Positions 1-5,024 of a stretch of DNA of 6,064 bases are shown piece by piece; position 1 is the first letter of the stretch, and the number at the start of each line of letters is the position of its first letter. The notes beneath the pieces were generated by a model. It saw only the letters and a program-made list of their open reading frames with translations. It was not told the DNA's origin and ran no database searches. This DNA comes from an uncultured Clostridia bacterium (GTDB lineage: Bacteria > Bacillota > Clostridia > Christensenellales > Aristaeellaceae). Location of the stretch: the NCBI GenBank assembly GCA_934631055.1, contig CAKTXP010000147.1, forward strand, positions 1-6,064. Reading direction: 5' to 3'. The translations under genes and the position numbers were made by a program.

Positions 1-73
1 GTGCCAGGTCTACGACGAGGAATCGGGCGTTTGCGGCTTTATGTATAAGTCGCTGACCAGCCGGGGACAGTAA
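1..73 (+). CDS. 3' end of an unidentified protein-coding gene
   Basis: Reading from base 2, an open frame runs to a TAA at 71-73 and encodes 23 residues, beginning CQVYDEESGVCGFMYKSL and ending TSRGQ. The start and most of the gene lie outside the window. The tail has two cysteines (residues 1 and 11 of the visible part) and no motif I can assign to a family. A hairpin with an A-rich upstream flank and a T-rich downstream flank follows within 20 bases of the stop, which supports this being a real gene end. The product is unknown and I do not propose a function. Confidence 0.5.
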   Translation, partial: CQVYDEESGVCGFMYKSLTSRGQ

Positions 74-83
74 AAAAATCGAA

Positions 84-249
84 AAAATAGGGGCTGTTGG
101 CAGCCCTCTCAGTTACGGCTATGCCGTGACACCTCCCCCAAAGGGTGAGGCAGGATAGCAGACCATTTCAAGACTGCGATATCTTGGCTCTCCCACTGGC
201 AGAGCTGTCCGAAGTGACTGAGAGGGCTGGCGCAACAGCCCCATTTTTA
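84..249 (+). terminator. Probable rho-independent terminator split by an inserted element
   Basis: The half-stem GGGGCTGTTG (90-99) lies 16 bases after the upstream stop codon. Its exact reverse complement CAACAGCCCC (233-242) lies 133 bases further on and is followed by ATTTTTAC. Joined together, the halves make a perfect 20-base palindrome between an A-rich and a T-rich flank, a normal terminator. A closely similar intact hairpin, GGGCTGCTGCAACAGCCC followed by TCATTTT, lies after the HMA gene at 1583-1606. The intervening bases are a MITE-like element. The whole still folds as one long stem, so it may still terminate. Confidence 0.55.
101..229. mobile_element. MITE-like palindromic repeat, copy 1
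   Basis: This 129-base non-coding segment has terminal inverted repeats: CAGCCCTCTCAGT at 101-113 is exactly complementary to ACTGAGAGGGCTG at 217-229. Smaller hairpins lie inside, for example ACGGC/GCCGT near 115-127 and GCTCT/AGAGC near 187-205. It has no open reading frame. The internal run ATATCTTGGCTCTCCC recurs at 3705-3720 in the second copy. From general knowledge, short repeats with CCCTCTCAGT-type ends are frequent between genes of gut Clostridia. No transposase is present, so movement would need help in trans. No clear target-site duplication is visible. Confidence 0.65.
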
Positions 250-530
250 CCATATAGGAAATTGCATAAAGCTTGCTCGCGTGCGTAAAGCTTTGAATCT
301 TTACGGACTGTGGCGGAAATGCAGGCGGGCGTAGCCCTATTTTTACGTTATAGGAAATTGCATAAAGCCTGCTCGCGTGCGTAAAGCTCTGAATCTTTAC
401 GGACTGTGGCGGAAATGCAGGCGGGCGCAGCCCTATTTTTACGTTATAGGAAATTGCATAAAGCTTGCTCGCGTGCGTAAAGCTCTGAATCTTTACGGAC
501 TGTGGCGGAAATGCAGGCGGGCTCAGCCCG
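243..530. repeat. Three tandem copies of a 96-bp repeat
   Basis: Units lie at 243-338, 339-434 and 435-530 with an exact 96-base period. Units 1 and 2 differ at about 5 positions and units 2 and 3 at about 3. Each unit contains a possible outer stem (GCYTGC with GCAGGC, 271-276 with 321-326 in unit 1), an inner hairpin (GTAAAG with CTTTAC, 285-290 with 299-304), and then GGGC-3 nt-GCCC. In units 1 and 2 this last hairpin is followed by TATTTTTAC, a terminator-like end. Unit 3 ends one base before the stop codon of the minus-strand regulator gene. Because 96 is a multiple of three, an artefactual open frame with a repeating peptide crosses the array. The function is unknown. Confidence 0.9.
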
Positions 531-531
531 C

Positions 532-885
532 TTATTCCGGACAGGTGATCTCCATGACCTGCTCGATCATATGATGCAGGAGCTGGCTCTGGATGGTGTC
601 GGCGGCGCGATAATATACTTCTTTGCCTTCGCGGCGGGTGACGACCAGTCCGGCGGCGCGCAGCGGGCGCAGATGATGGGAAATCGCGGGCGCGGACATG
701 CCCATCATGGCGGACAGGTTGATGACGCAGTCCTCATCGTGGCAGAGCAGCCAGAACAGGCGTACGCGCGTCGGGTCGCCGAGCTGCTTGAATACGTTCG
801 CGACCAGCTGAAAATGCTCGGAATCATTGAGCGTGGCAAGCAGAGCATCGGACTGATGCGGATGATGGGCATGCGGCATATCCAT
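532..885 (-). CDS. ArsR/SmtB-family metal-responsive transcriptional repressor
   Basis: The 117-residue product is the usual size for an ArsR/SmtB winged-helix repressor, a family that leaves its operator when metal binds. The start at 885 is chosen because AAGGAG (minus strand, 900-895) lies 9 bases upstream; the frame stays open to 951 but has no such site there. Recognisable parts are QLGDPTRVRLFWLL (helix 1-2 region), the recognition helix SAPAISHHLRPLRAAGLV, and the wing RREGKEVYY. Possible metal ligands are a His-rich N-terminus (MDMPHAHHPH), the Cys of DEDCVINL (where CadC-type proteins have CVC), a HH pair in the last helix and a C-terminal Cys (TCPE). Only part of the SmtB alpha-5 zinc site is apparent, so the metal cannot be assigned. 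It is divergent from the HMA and ATPase genes, its likely targets, and a candidate operator sits in its own leader. Confidence 0.92.
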   Translation of the reverse strand: MDMPHAHHPHQSDALLATLNDSEHFQLVANVFKQLGDPTRVRLFWLLCHDEDCVINLSAMMGMSAPAISHHLRPLRAAGLVVTRREGKEVYYRAADTIQSQLLHHMIEQVMEITCPE

Positions 886-908
886 AGAAAAAGACTCCTT
901 TTGCGGTG

Positions 909-922
909 TTAAGACTTTGTTT
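909..922 (-). promoter_or_regulatory. Candidate ArsR-type operator in the regulator's own leader
   Basis: Read on the minus strand this is AAACAAAGTCTTAA, matching the AAACAANNNCTTAA motif found before the HMA gene (1303-1316) and the ATPase gene (1621-1634). It lies 8 bases upstream of the regulator's ribosome binding site, which suggests autoregulation. A possible -10 box TATATT (944-939, minus) is 16 bases upstream of the core, matching the promoter-to-core geometry at the HMA gene (15 bases). No good -35 is visible, because that position falls inside the palindromic repeat that begins at 961. Confidence 0.55.
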
Positions 923-960
923 GAACTAGCAGCAATTGAATATATGAACAAAAAAGGGAA

Positions 961-1159
961 CGCTTGGGGCTTTGCCCCAAACCCTACCAGGAACCTGAGG
1001 TTCCTGGACTTCCCGATTCGCTTCGCGGCGGTTTAAATTATCTTTACTGAACGACGCGCATGCGCGTCGTATGCTTTACTCTATTAAAACCGGCGCGAAG
1101 CGAGGAAAGGGTGCAGGGAACAACGTTCCCTGCCGGGGTTTGGGGCAGAGCCCCAAGCG
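961..1159. repeat. 199-bp full-length imperfect palindromic repeat element
   Basis: The left end CGCTTGGGGCTTTGCCCC (from 961) is the inverted counterpart of the right end (GGGGCAGAGCCCCAAGCG, ending 1159). Complementarity continues with few gaps through the whole element to a perfect 20-base palindrome at 1051-1070 (ACGACGCGCA then its complement). Each half also carries two hairpins: TTGGGGC/GCCCCAA at the tip (964-980; 1138-1154), and a 9-bp stem with a 3-nt loop just inside (987-1007 CCAGGAACC/GGTTCCTGG; 1113-1133 GCAGGGAAC/GTTCCCTGC). A related single half occurs at about 3783-3837. It is non-coding and resembles a BIME-like pair of inverted REP-type units, though no helper gene is in the window. 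Confidence 0.85.
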
Positions 1160-1258
1160 GGTCAGGGCTGCCACCCGGCGTTTCCCTATCTCCTGTCCCG
1201 CGGAATTCGCCCATTCGGCAATCCTTTTCGCCCGATTGGACGGGAATTTTAAAAAGGC
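1160..1258. other. Non-coding spacer between the palindromic repeat and the HMA promoter
   Basis: No convincing gene is visible on either strand; the open frames crossing here lack ribosome binding sites and run into the repeat. A small CCCG/CGGG hairpin (1231-1244) followed by an AT-rich run is the only local structure seen. Confidence 0.5.
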
Positions 1259-1287
1259 TTGCGTTTCGGTTCATCCGGTATTATACT
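1259..1287 (+). promoter_or_regulatory. Sigma-A-type promoter of the HMA-protein gene
   Basis: A -35 box TTGCGT (1259-1264) and a -10 box TATACT (1282-1287) are separated by exactly 17 bases. Transcription would start near 1294, placing the candidate ArsR operator at 1303-1316 in the first bases of the transcript, where a bound repressor would block initiation or clearance. Confidence 0.7.
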
Positions 1288-1302
1288 ACGGACATATCGA
1301 AT

Positions 1303-1316
1303 AAACAAGTGCTTAA
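1303..1316 (+). promoter_or_regulatory. Candidate ArsR-type operator before the HMA-protein gene
   Basis: The core AAACAAGTGCTTAA lies inside GAATAAACAAGTGCTTAATCG (1299-1319, the whole spanning 21 bases), which matches 18 of 21 positions at 1617-1637 before the ATPase gene. The imperfect dyad TAAACA-2-TGCTTA resembles the 6-2-6 inverted arms of known ArsR/SmtB operators. It sits 15 bases after the -10 box and before the ribosome binding site (1341-1345). Confidence 0.65.
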
Positions 1317-1354
1317 TCGTAAAAACGATAAGTTCGGAAAAGGAGATCATCACA

Positions 1355-1573
1355 ATGAAAAAGACGTATAAGATCGAAGTGGACTGCGCCAACTGCGCGA
1401 ACCTCATGGAAGAAGCGACCCGCAAGACCGAAGGCGTTGCCAATGCGACCGTCAATTTCATGACGCAGAAAATGATCGTCGAATTTGCCGAAGGCGCTGA
1501 CGTGAAGGGTGTTATGCAGAACGTACTCAAGGCATGCAAGAAGGTCGAGCCGGACTGCGAGATTGAGCTTTAA
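1355..1573 (+). CDS. Stand-alone heavy-metal-associated (HMA) domain protein
   Basis: The 72-residue cytosolic protein is a single HMA (ferredoxin-like) domain. The metal-binding CxxC is C11-A-N-C14 in the context VDCANCA, closer to the DCxxC sites of Zn/Cd/Pb ATPases such as ZntA than to the copper chaperone GMTCxxC. Further cysteines are C61 and C68 (EPDCEIEL) near the C-terminus. The start is supported by AGGAG at 1341-1345, 9 bases upstream. The next gene encodes an efflux ATPase that lacks its own N-terminal HMA domain, so this protein probably supplies that function in trans, as metal donor or sensor for the pump (inference). A promoter and candidate operator precede it and a hairpin terminator follows, so it can be transcribed as its own unit. 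Confidence 0.9.
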   Translation: MKKTYKIEVDCANCANLMEEATRKTEGVANATVNFMTQKMIVEFAEGADVKGVMQNVLKACKKVEPDCEIEL

Positions 1574-1579
1574 TGAAAA

Positions 1580-1607
1580 GAGGGGCTGCTGCAACAGCCC
1601 TCATTTT
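1580..1607 (+). terminator. Rho-independent terminator after the HMA-protein gene
   Basis: The stem GAGGGGCTG/CAGCCCTC (1580-1588 with 1595-1602, one bulged G) has a 6-base loop and is followed by ATTTT; an A-rich run precedes it. It begins 7 bases after the stop codon. It would limit read-through into the ATPase gene, so the HMA protein could be made in excess of the pump. Confidence 0.75.
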
Positions 1608-1620
1608 ACAACGTATGATT

Positions 1621-1634
1621 AAACAAACGCTTAA
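1621..1634 (+). promoter_or_regulatory. Candidate ArsR-type operator before the ATPase gene
   Basis: The core AAACAAACGCTTAA sits within the dyad GATTAA-8-TTAATC (1617-1636). It is the third occurrence of AAACAANNNCTTAA in the window. A possible -10 box TATGAT (1614-1619) overlaps its left edge, but no good -35 is visible 16-18 bases upstream, where the terminator lies. It is followed by the ribosome binding site AAGGAG at 1645-1650. Confidence 0.6.
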
Positions 1635-1658
1635 TCGAATAGAGAAGGAGAATGAGGG

Positions 1659-3545
1659 ATGAATAAAAAGCAGAAAAAGATGCTGACGCGTATTATCATC
1701 GCCGCGGCGATGCTCATCGCGCTGCATTTCCTGCCGGTGACGGGGCTGGTGCGGCTGGCGCTGTATCTGGTTGCGTATCTGGTCATCGGCTGCGATATCC
1801 TGCGCAAGGCGTGGAAGGGCATCCTCAATCGGCAGGTCTTTGACGAGAATTTCCTGATGGCGATCGCGACGGTCGGCGCGTTCGCGCTGGCGATTTATGA
1901 AAAGAGCGGCGACTATACCGAGGCGATTGCCGTTATGCTGTTCTATCAGATCGGCGAACTGTTTCAGAGCTATGCTGTCGGCAAGAGCCGCAAGAACATC
2001 AGTGAGCTGATGGATATCCGTCCGGATTACGCCAACATCGAGCGCGACGGCAAGCTGGAAAAGGTTGATCCCGATGAAGTCGAGATCGGCAGCACCATCG
2101 TCGTCCAGCCTGGCGAAAAGGTGCCGATCGACGGCGTTGTGCTGACCGGCAAGTCCAGCCTGAACACCAGCGCGCTGACCGGCGAGAGCCTGCCGCGCGA
2201 CGTCAAAGAGGGCGACGAGATCATCAGCGGCTGCATCAATATGACCGGCGTGCTGACCATCCGGACGACGAAGGAATTCGGCGAATCGACCGTTTCCAAG
2301 ATCCTTGAACTGGTGGAGGATTCCAGCTCGCATAAGTCCCGCTCGGAGGACTTTATCGCCAAGTTTGCCCGCATCTATACGCCTGCGGTCTGTTATGGAG
2401 CGCTGGCGCTGGCTGTCCTGCCGCCGCTGGCCCGCATGCTGTTCATGGGTCTGCCTGCGGCGTGGGGAGAGTGGATCTACCGCGCGCTGACCTTCCTGGT
2501 CATCTCCTGCCCCTGCGCGTTGGTCATCAGCATCCCGCTCAGCTTTTTTGCCGGTATCGGCGGCGCGAGCAAGGAAGGCGTGCTGATTAAAGGTTCTAAC
2601 TATCTGGAAACGATGTCGGAAGTCAAGACGGTTGTATTTGATAAGACCGGCACGCTGACGCAGGGCGTATTCGAGGTCACGGGCGTTCATCACAACAAGA
2701 TGGAAGAAGAGAAGCTGCTGGAATATGCGGCGCTGGCGGAATGCGCTTCTTCCCACCCCATCAGCAAGAGCTTGCAAAAGGCGTATGGCAAAGAGATCGA
2801 CCGCGACCGCGTGAGCGATATTCAGGAGCTGAGCGGCAAGGGCATCCGCGCCAAAGTCGATGGCCACGATGTGGCGGCGGGCAACACCAAGCTGATGACG
2901 GCGCTTGGCGTGGAATATCACGACTGCCACAGCGTCGGCACCATCATCCATATCGCTATCGACGGCGCGTATGCCGGACATATCGTCATCTCCGACGTCG
3001 TTAAGCCGCATTCCAAGGAAGCTATTGCGGCGCTCAAACGTGCGGGCGTTGAAAAGACGGTCATGCTGACCGGCGACGCCAAGCGCGTGGCGGATCAGGT
3101 TGCGTCCGAACTGAACATGGATATGGTTTGCAGCGAGCTTCTGCCTGCGGATAAGGTGAAGAAGGTCGAAGAGCTGCTCGCCAAGAAGGGCAGCAAGGAA
3201 AAGCTTGCATTCGTCGGCGACGGCATTAACGACGCGCCTGTCCTGACCCGCGCGGATATCGGCATTGCGATGGGCGCGATGGGTTCCGATGCCGCCATCG
3301 AAGCGGCGGATGTCGTGCTGATGGACGATGACCCGATGAAGATTGCCAAGGCGATTAAAATTTCCCGCAAGTGCATCGGCATTGTCTACCAGAACATCAT
3401 CTTTGCGCTGGTCGTCAAGTTCGGCTGTCTTGCGCTTGGCGCACTGGGTATTGCGAATATGTGGGCGGCGATCTTCGCGGACGTCGGCGTGATGGTTCTC
3501 GCTGTGCTGAATGCGATCCGCGCGCTGAGGGTGCATAATCTGTAA
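1659..3545 (+). CDS. cadA: PIB-2-type Zn2+/Cd2+/Pb2+-exporting P-type ATPase
   Basis: This 628-residue inner-membrane pump uses ATP to expel soft divalent metals. The start is fixed by AAGGAG (1645-1650), 8 bases upstream. Hydrophobic segments occur near 9-27, 29-47, 64-80 and 84-106. The actuator loop carries TGES (174-177). The metal-site helix has CPC (284-286). The phosphorylation motif is DKTGT with D328 as the phosphorylated residue. The nucleotide domain has SSHP (H366-P367), and TGD (471-473) and GDGINDAP (520-527) follow. Two hydrophobic segments end the protein. K587 and D608 are spaced 21 residues apart as in E. coli ZntA (K693/D714), pointing to Zn/Cd/Pb rather than Cu. Unlike most CadA/ZntA proteins there is no N-terminal HMA domain or CxxC; the separate 72-residue protein upstream appears to replace it. 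The symbol is by family (cadA or zntA). Confidence 0.95.
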   Translation: MNKKQKKMLTRIIIAAAMLIALHFLPVTGLVRLALYLVAYLVIGCDILRKAWKGILNRQVFDENFLMAIATVGAFALAIYEKSGDYTEAIAVMLFYQIGELFQSYAVGKSRKNISELMDIRPDYANIERDGKLEKVDPDEVEIGSTIVVQPGEKVPIDGVVLTGKSSLNTSALTGESLPRDVKEGDEIISGCINMTGVLTIRTTKEFGESTVSKILELVEDSSSHKSRSEDFIAKFARIYTPAVCYGALALAVLPPLARMLFMGLPAAWGEWIYRALTFLVISCPCALVISIPLSFFAGIGGASKEGVLIKGSNYLETMSEVKTVVFDKTGTLTQGVFEVTGVHHNKMEEEKLLEYAALAECASSHPISKSLQKAYGKEIDRDRVSDIQELSGKGIRAKVDGHDVAAGNTKLMTALGVEYHDCHSVGTIIHIAIDGAYAGHIVISDVVKPHSKEAIAALKRAGVEKTVMLTGDAKRVADQVASELNMDMVCSELLPADKVKKVEELLAKKGSKEKLAFVGDGINDAPVLTRADIGIAMGAMGSDAAIEAADVVLMDDDPMKIAKAIKISRKCIGIVYQNIIFALVVKFGCLALGALGIANMWAAIFADVGVMVLAVLNAIRALRVHNL

Positions 3546-3560
3546 GAGAAAGCGAATATG

Positions 3561-3597
3561 AAAAAAGCAGGCGCAGGAAAACTGCGCTTGCTTTTTG
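3561..3597 (+). terminator. Rho-independent terminator after the ATPase gene
   Basis: The stem AAGCAGGCGCAG/CTGCGCTTGCTT (3565-3576 with 3582-3593) pairs along 12 positions with one G-U pair and a 5-base loop. It is preceded by A residues and followed by a T run. It begins about 20 bases after the ATPase stop. Confidence 0.9.
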
Positions 3598-3627
3598 TGA
3601 TATTTGTGGGGTGAACGTCCGGAAAAA

Positions 3628-3750
3628 CCTCATCCGTCTTCGCTGCGCTCAGCCACCTTCCCCAAAGGGGAAGGCAAGATAAGCGAACGGCTCATAAGCC
3701 TGTAATATCTTGGCTCTCCCTCTGGAAGAGCTGTCCCGAAGGGACTGAGA
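3628..3750. mobile_element. MITE-like repeat, copy 2, with mismatched ends
   Basis: This non-coding element shares ATATCTTGGCTCTCCC (3705-3720) and the following CTGG-AGAGCTGTCC and GACTGAGA with copy 1. Internal hairpin CCTTCCCC/GGGGAAGG lies at 3656-3673. Its left end, CCTCATCCGTC, differs from the left end of copy 1 (CAGCCCTCTCAGT) and is not complementary to its own right end, ACTGAGA, which also stops short of the GGGCTG seen in copy 1. It therefore looks chimeric or truncated on the right, where another repeat begins. Confidence 0.6.
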
Positions 3751-3760
3751 TTAACTTCAG

Positions 3761-3837
3761 CTATCGCGAAAGCGATAGCGTAGTAAGGGTCAAGGGGACT
3801 TAGTCCCCTTGCGGGGTTTGGGGCGGAGCCCCAAGCG
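3761..3837. repeat. Half copy of the palindromic repeat element, with an adjoining hairpin
   Basis: From the left there is a perfect hairpin CTATCGC-GAAA-GCGATAG (3761-3778). A 9-bp stem with a 3-nt loop follows, CAAGGGGAC/GTCCCCTTG (3791-3811). The tip hairpin TTGGGGC-GGA-GCCCCAA (3818-3834) is within GGGGTTTGGGGC...GCCCCAAGCG. The last two hairpins align with the right half of the 961-1159 element. No matching inverted half is present. The segment supplies the stop codon and final codons of the minus-strand AraC-type gene. Confidence 0.75.
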
Positions 3838-4867
3838 TATTCCCCGTATTCCCCGTCGTAGCCCCTGCCGTCCTTTGCTGCTTCCGGTATTCCCGCGGCA
3901 GGACGCCGTAGACGCTCTTGAAAGCAGAGCTGAATTTGCTCTGGCTCTCGTAACCGACCTGCGCGGCGACCTCGGAAAGAGAGTCGTCCGTCGTGCGCAG
4001 GAGCAGCGCGGCGCGTTCCAGACGATGCTCCTTCATGTGGGCGGCGATAGGCTGACCGTAGACGAATTTAAAGACGTCTTTCAGCGTGGAGGGATTCATC
4101 AGATATCGCTTGGAAAGCTCTTCGATCGTGCGCCGCTGCCCTAAATCGGAGAGCAGCTCTTCGTGAATCTGCCGGACGACGGCGATCTGCTCGGCTTTGT
4201 AAGGCGTCGGCGCGGCAGCCGGCGCAGCCGTGCGCGAGAGAACCATCATCAGCTCCTGGAACTTGAGCCGCGCATAGGGCAGAAGGATGGCACGGTCGAT
4301 GGTATAAAGCCCGTCGAATATTGCCGCGTTCTGCGGACAGGCGGAAAGGGTCGCGCTGCTTTCCTGACAGAATCGGTCGTATATCCCGCGTGCGGAAACG
4401 CCTGCCTGACGCATCAGCTCGGGCGGCTGGGCGTCCAGCGCGTCGATATCGATGGAGAAGAACAGCCCGTCGTAACAATGCAGCGGGAACTCGATCTCCG
4501 ACTGCGTGCAGCAGCTCATGTTGTGCAGCGAAACGTCGCCCTCGCCCAGATAGAGCGAAAGCCCGTCTTTCATCCGCCAGCCGATGCGCCCTGCGCGGCA
4601 GTGATTGATCTCCATGACGGTCGAAGCGGGGCTGTCGTGGCGATGGGTGAACTGAGAAGAAAGATAAGTCTGGAAACAAAGCTCTACGCCGGGGTAAAGC
4701 GTCAGCGTGTCGAGCTGGATTTTGCTTTCCCTGCCGCACATCGCGCACCAGTGGCAGGCGCTGAGCATGGAATGCTCACAGTTCTCGGAAAGATGGTTGA
4801 CGACCGGCTTTCCACATGGCGCATGAGAAAGGCGCGCCATAATTTCCTGCTCGGATGAATGGGACAT
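3800..4867 (-). CDS. AraC-family transcriptional regulator with a Cys-rich N-terminus
   Basis: This is a 355-residue DNA-binding regulator. The start is supported by AAGGAGG (minus strand, 4880-4874), 6 bases upstream. The C-terminal AraC domain spans roughly 228-328 with two helix-turn-helix units: RTIEELSKRYLMNPSTLKDV (246-265) and, in the second, SLSEVAAQVGYESQSKFSSA (296-315) leading to VYGVLPREYRK. The middle part (about 80-145, with INHCRAGRIGW and LYLGEGDVSLH) resembles the sensor region of PchR-like AraC regulators (tentative). The N-terminus is cysteine-rich: C18, C30, and C38-x2-C41-x2-C44, a possible metal or redox site. Residues 344-355 are encoded by the palindromic repeat and lie outside the domain. 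The effector and targets are unknown. It is divergent from manA, but nothing in the sequence ties it to mannose metabolism. Confidence 0.9.
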   Translation of the reverse strand: MSHSSEQEIMARLSHAPCGKPVVNHLSENCEHSMLSACHWCAMCGRESKIQLDTLTLYPGVELCFQTYLSSQFTHRHDSPASTVMEINHCRAGRIGWRMKDGLSLYLGEGDVSLHNMSCCTQSEIEFPLHCYDGLFFSIDIDALDAQPPELMRQAGVSARGIYDRFCQESSATLSACPQNAAIFDGLYTIDRAILLPYARLKFQELMMVLSRTAAPAAAPTPYKAEQIAVVRQIHEELLSDLGQRRTIEELSKRYLMNPSTLKDVFKFVYGQPIAAHMKEHRLERAALLLRTTDDSLSEVAAQVGYESQSKFSSAFKSVYGVLPREYRKQQRTAGATTGNTGNTLGAPPQTPQGD

Positions 4868-4896
4868 CGCGAACCTCCTTCCTGACTTTCCCCTTC

Positions 4897-4925
4897 AGTA
4901 TAGATTTGTTCCGCAGACGTGTCAA
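4897..4925 (-). promoter_or_regulatory. Sigma-A promoter of the AraC-family regulator gene
   Basis: On the minus strand, TTGACA (4925-4920) and TATACT (4902-4897) are separated by exactly 17 bases. The predicted start near 4890 leaves a leader of about 20 bases before the start codon, containing the ribosome binding site. Confidence 0.85.
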
Positions 4926-4956
4926 GCGTTTGTACAGCCTTACAGGAAAAATGGAT

Positions 4957-4985
4957 TTGACAGACGGCGAAAGAACGTGTATCCT
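4957..4985 (+). promoter_or_regulatory. Sigma-A promoter of manA
   Basis: TTGACA (4957-4962) is followed after 17 bases by TATCCT (4980-4985). The two divergent -35 boxes lie only 31 bases apart, so a regulator bound between them could affect both genes. No convincing inverted repeat is visible in that gap. Confidence 0.7.
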
Positions 4986-5024
4986 TCATAATCAGAAAGA
5001 GGATATTCGTCAAGGAGGGATAGG

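Noticed and set aside
243..530. CRISPR array
   Set aside because: The units are contiguous 96-base tandem copies with no variable spacers and no cas genes nearby.
515..532. Minus-strand GCGGGC-3-GCCCGC hairpin at the stop of the ArsR-type gene as a terminator
   Set aside because: The stem is real, but it overlaps the stop codon and has only a short TTT some bases downstream, so a rho-independent terminator cannot be claimed with confidence.
377..574. Plus-strand 65-codon open frame with a repeated peptide
   Set aside because: It exists only because the 96-bp tandem repeat is a multiple of three. It has no ribosome binding site and overlaps the end of the regulator gene.
886..951. N-terminal extension of the ArsR-type protein starting at 951
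   Set aside because: The AAGGAG site at 900-895 fits the start at 885, and the extension would be translated from the candidate operator and promoter region.
1060..1371. Small open frames across the palindromic repeat and HMA leader
   Set aside because: They lack ribosome binding sites, arise from repeat sequence, and overlap the promoter and start of the HMA gene.
1527..3536. Long minus-strand open frame opposite the ATPase gene
   Set aside because: It is a shadow of a GC-rich coding region. The product is Arg/His/Asp-rich with no domain, while the plus strand has every P-type ATPase motif and a good ribosome binding site.
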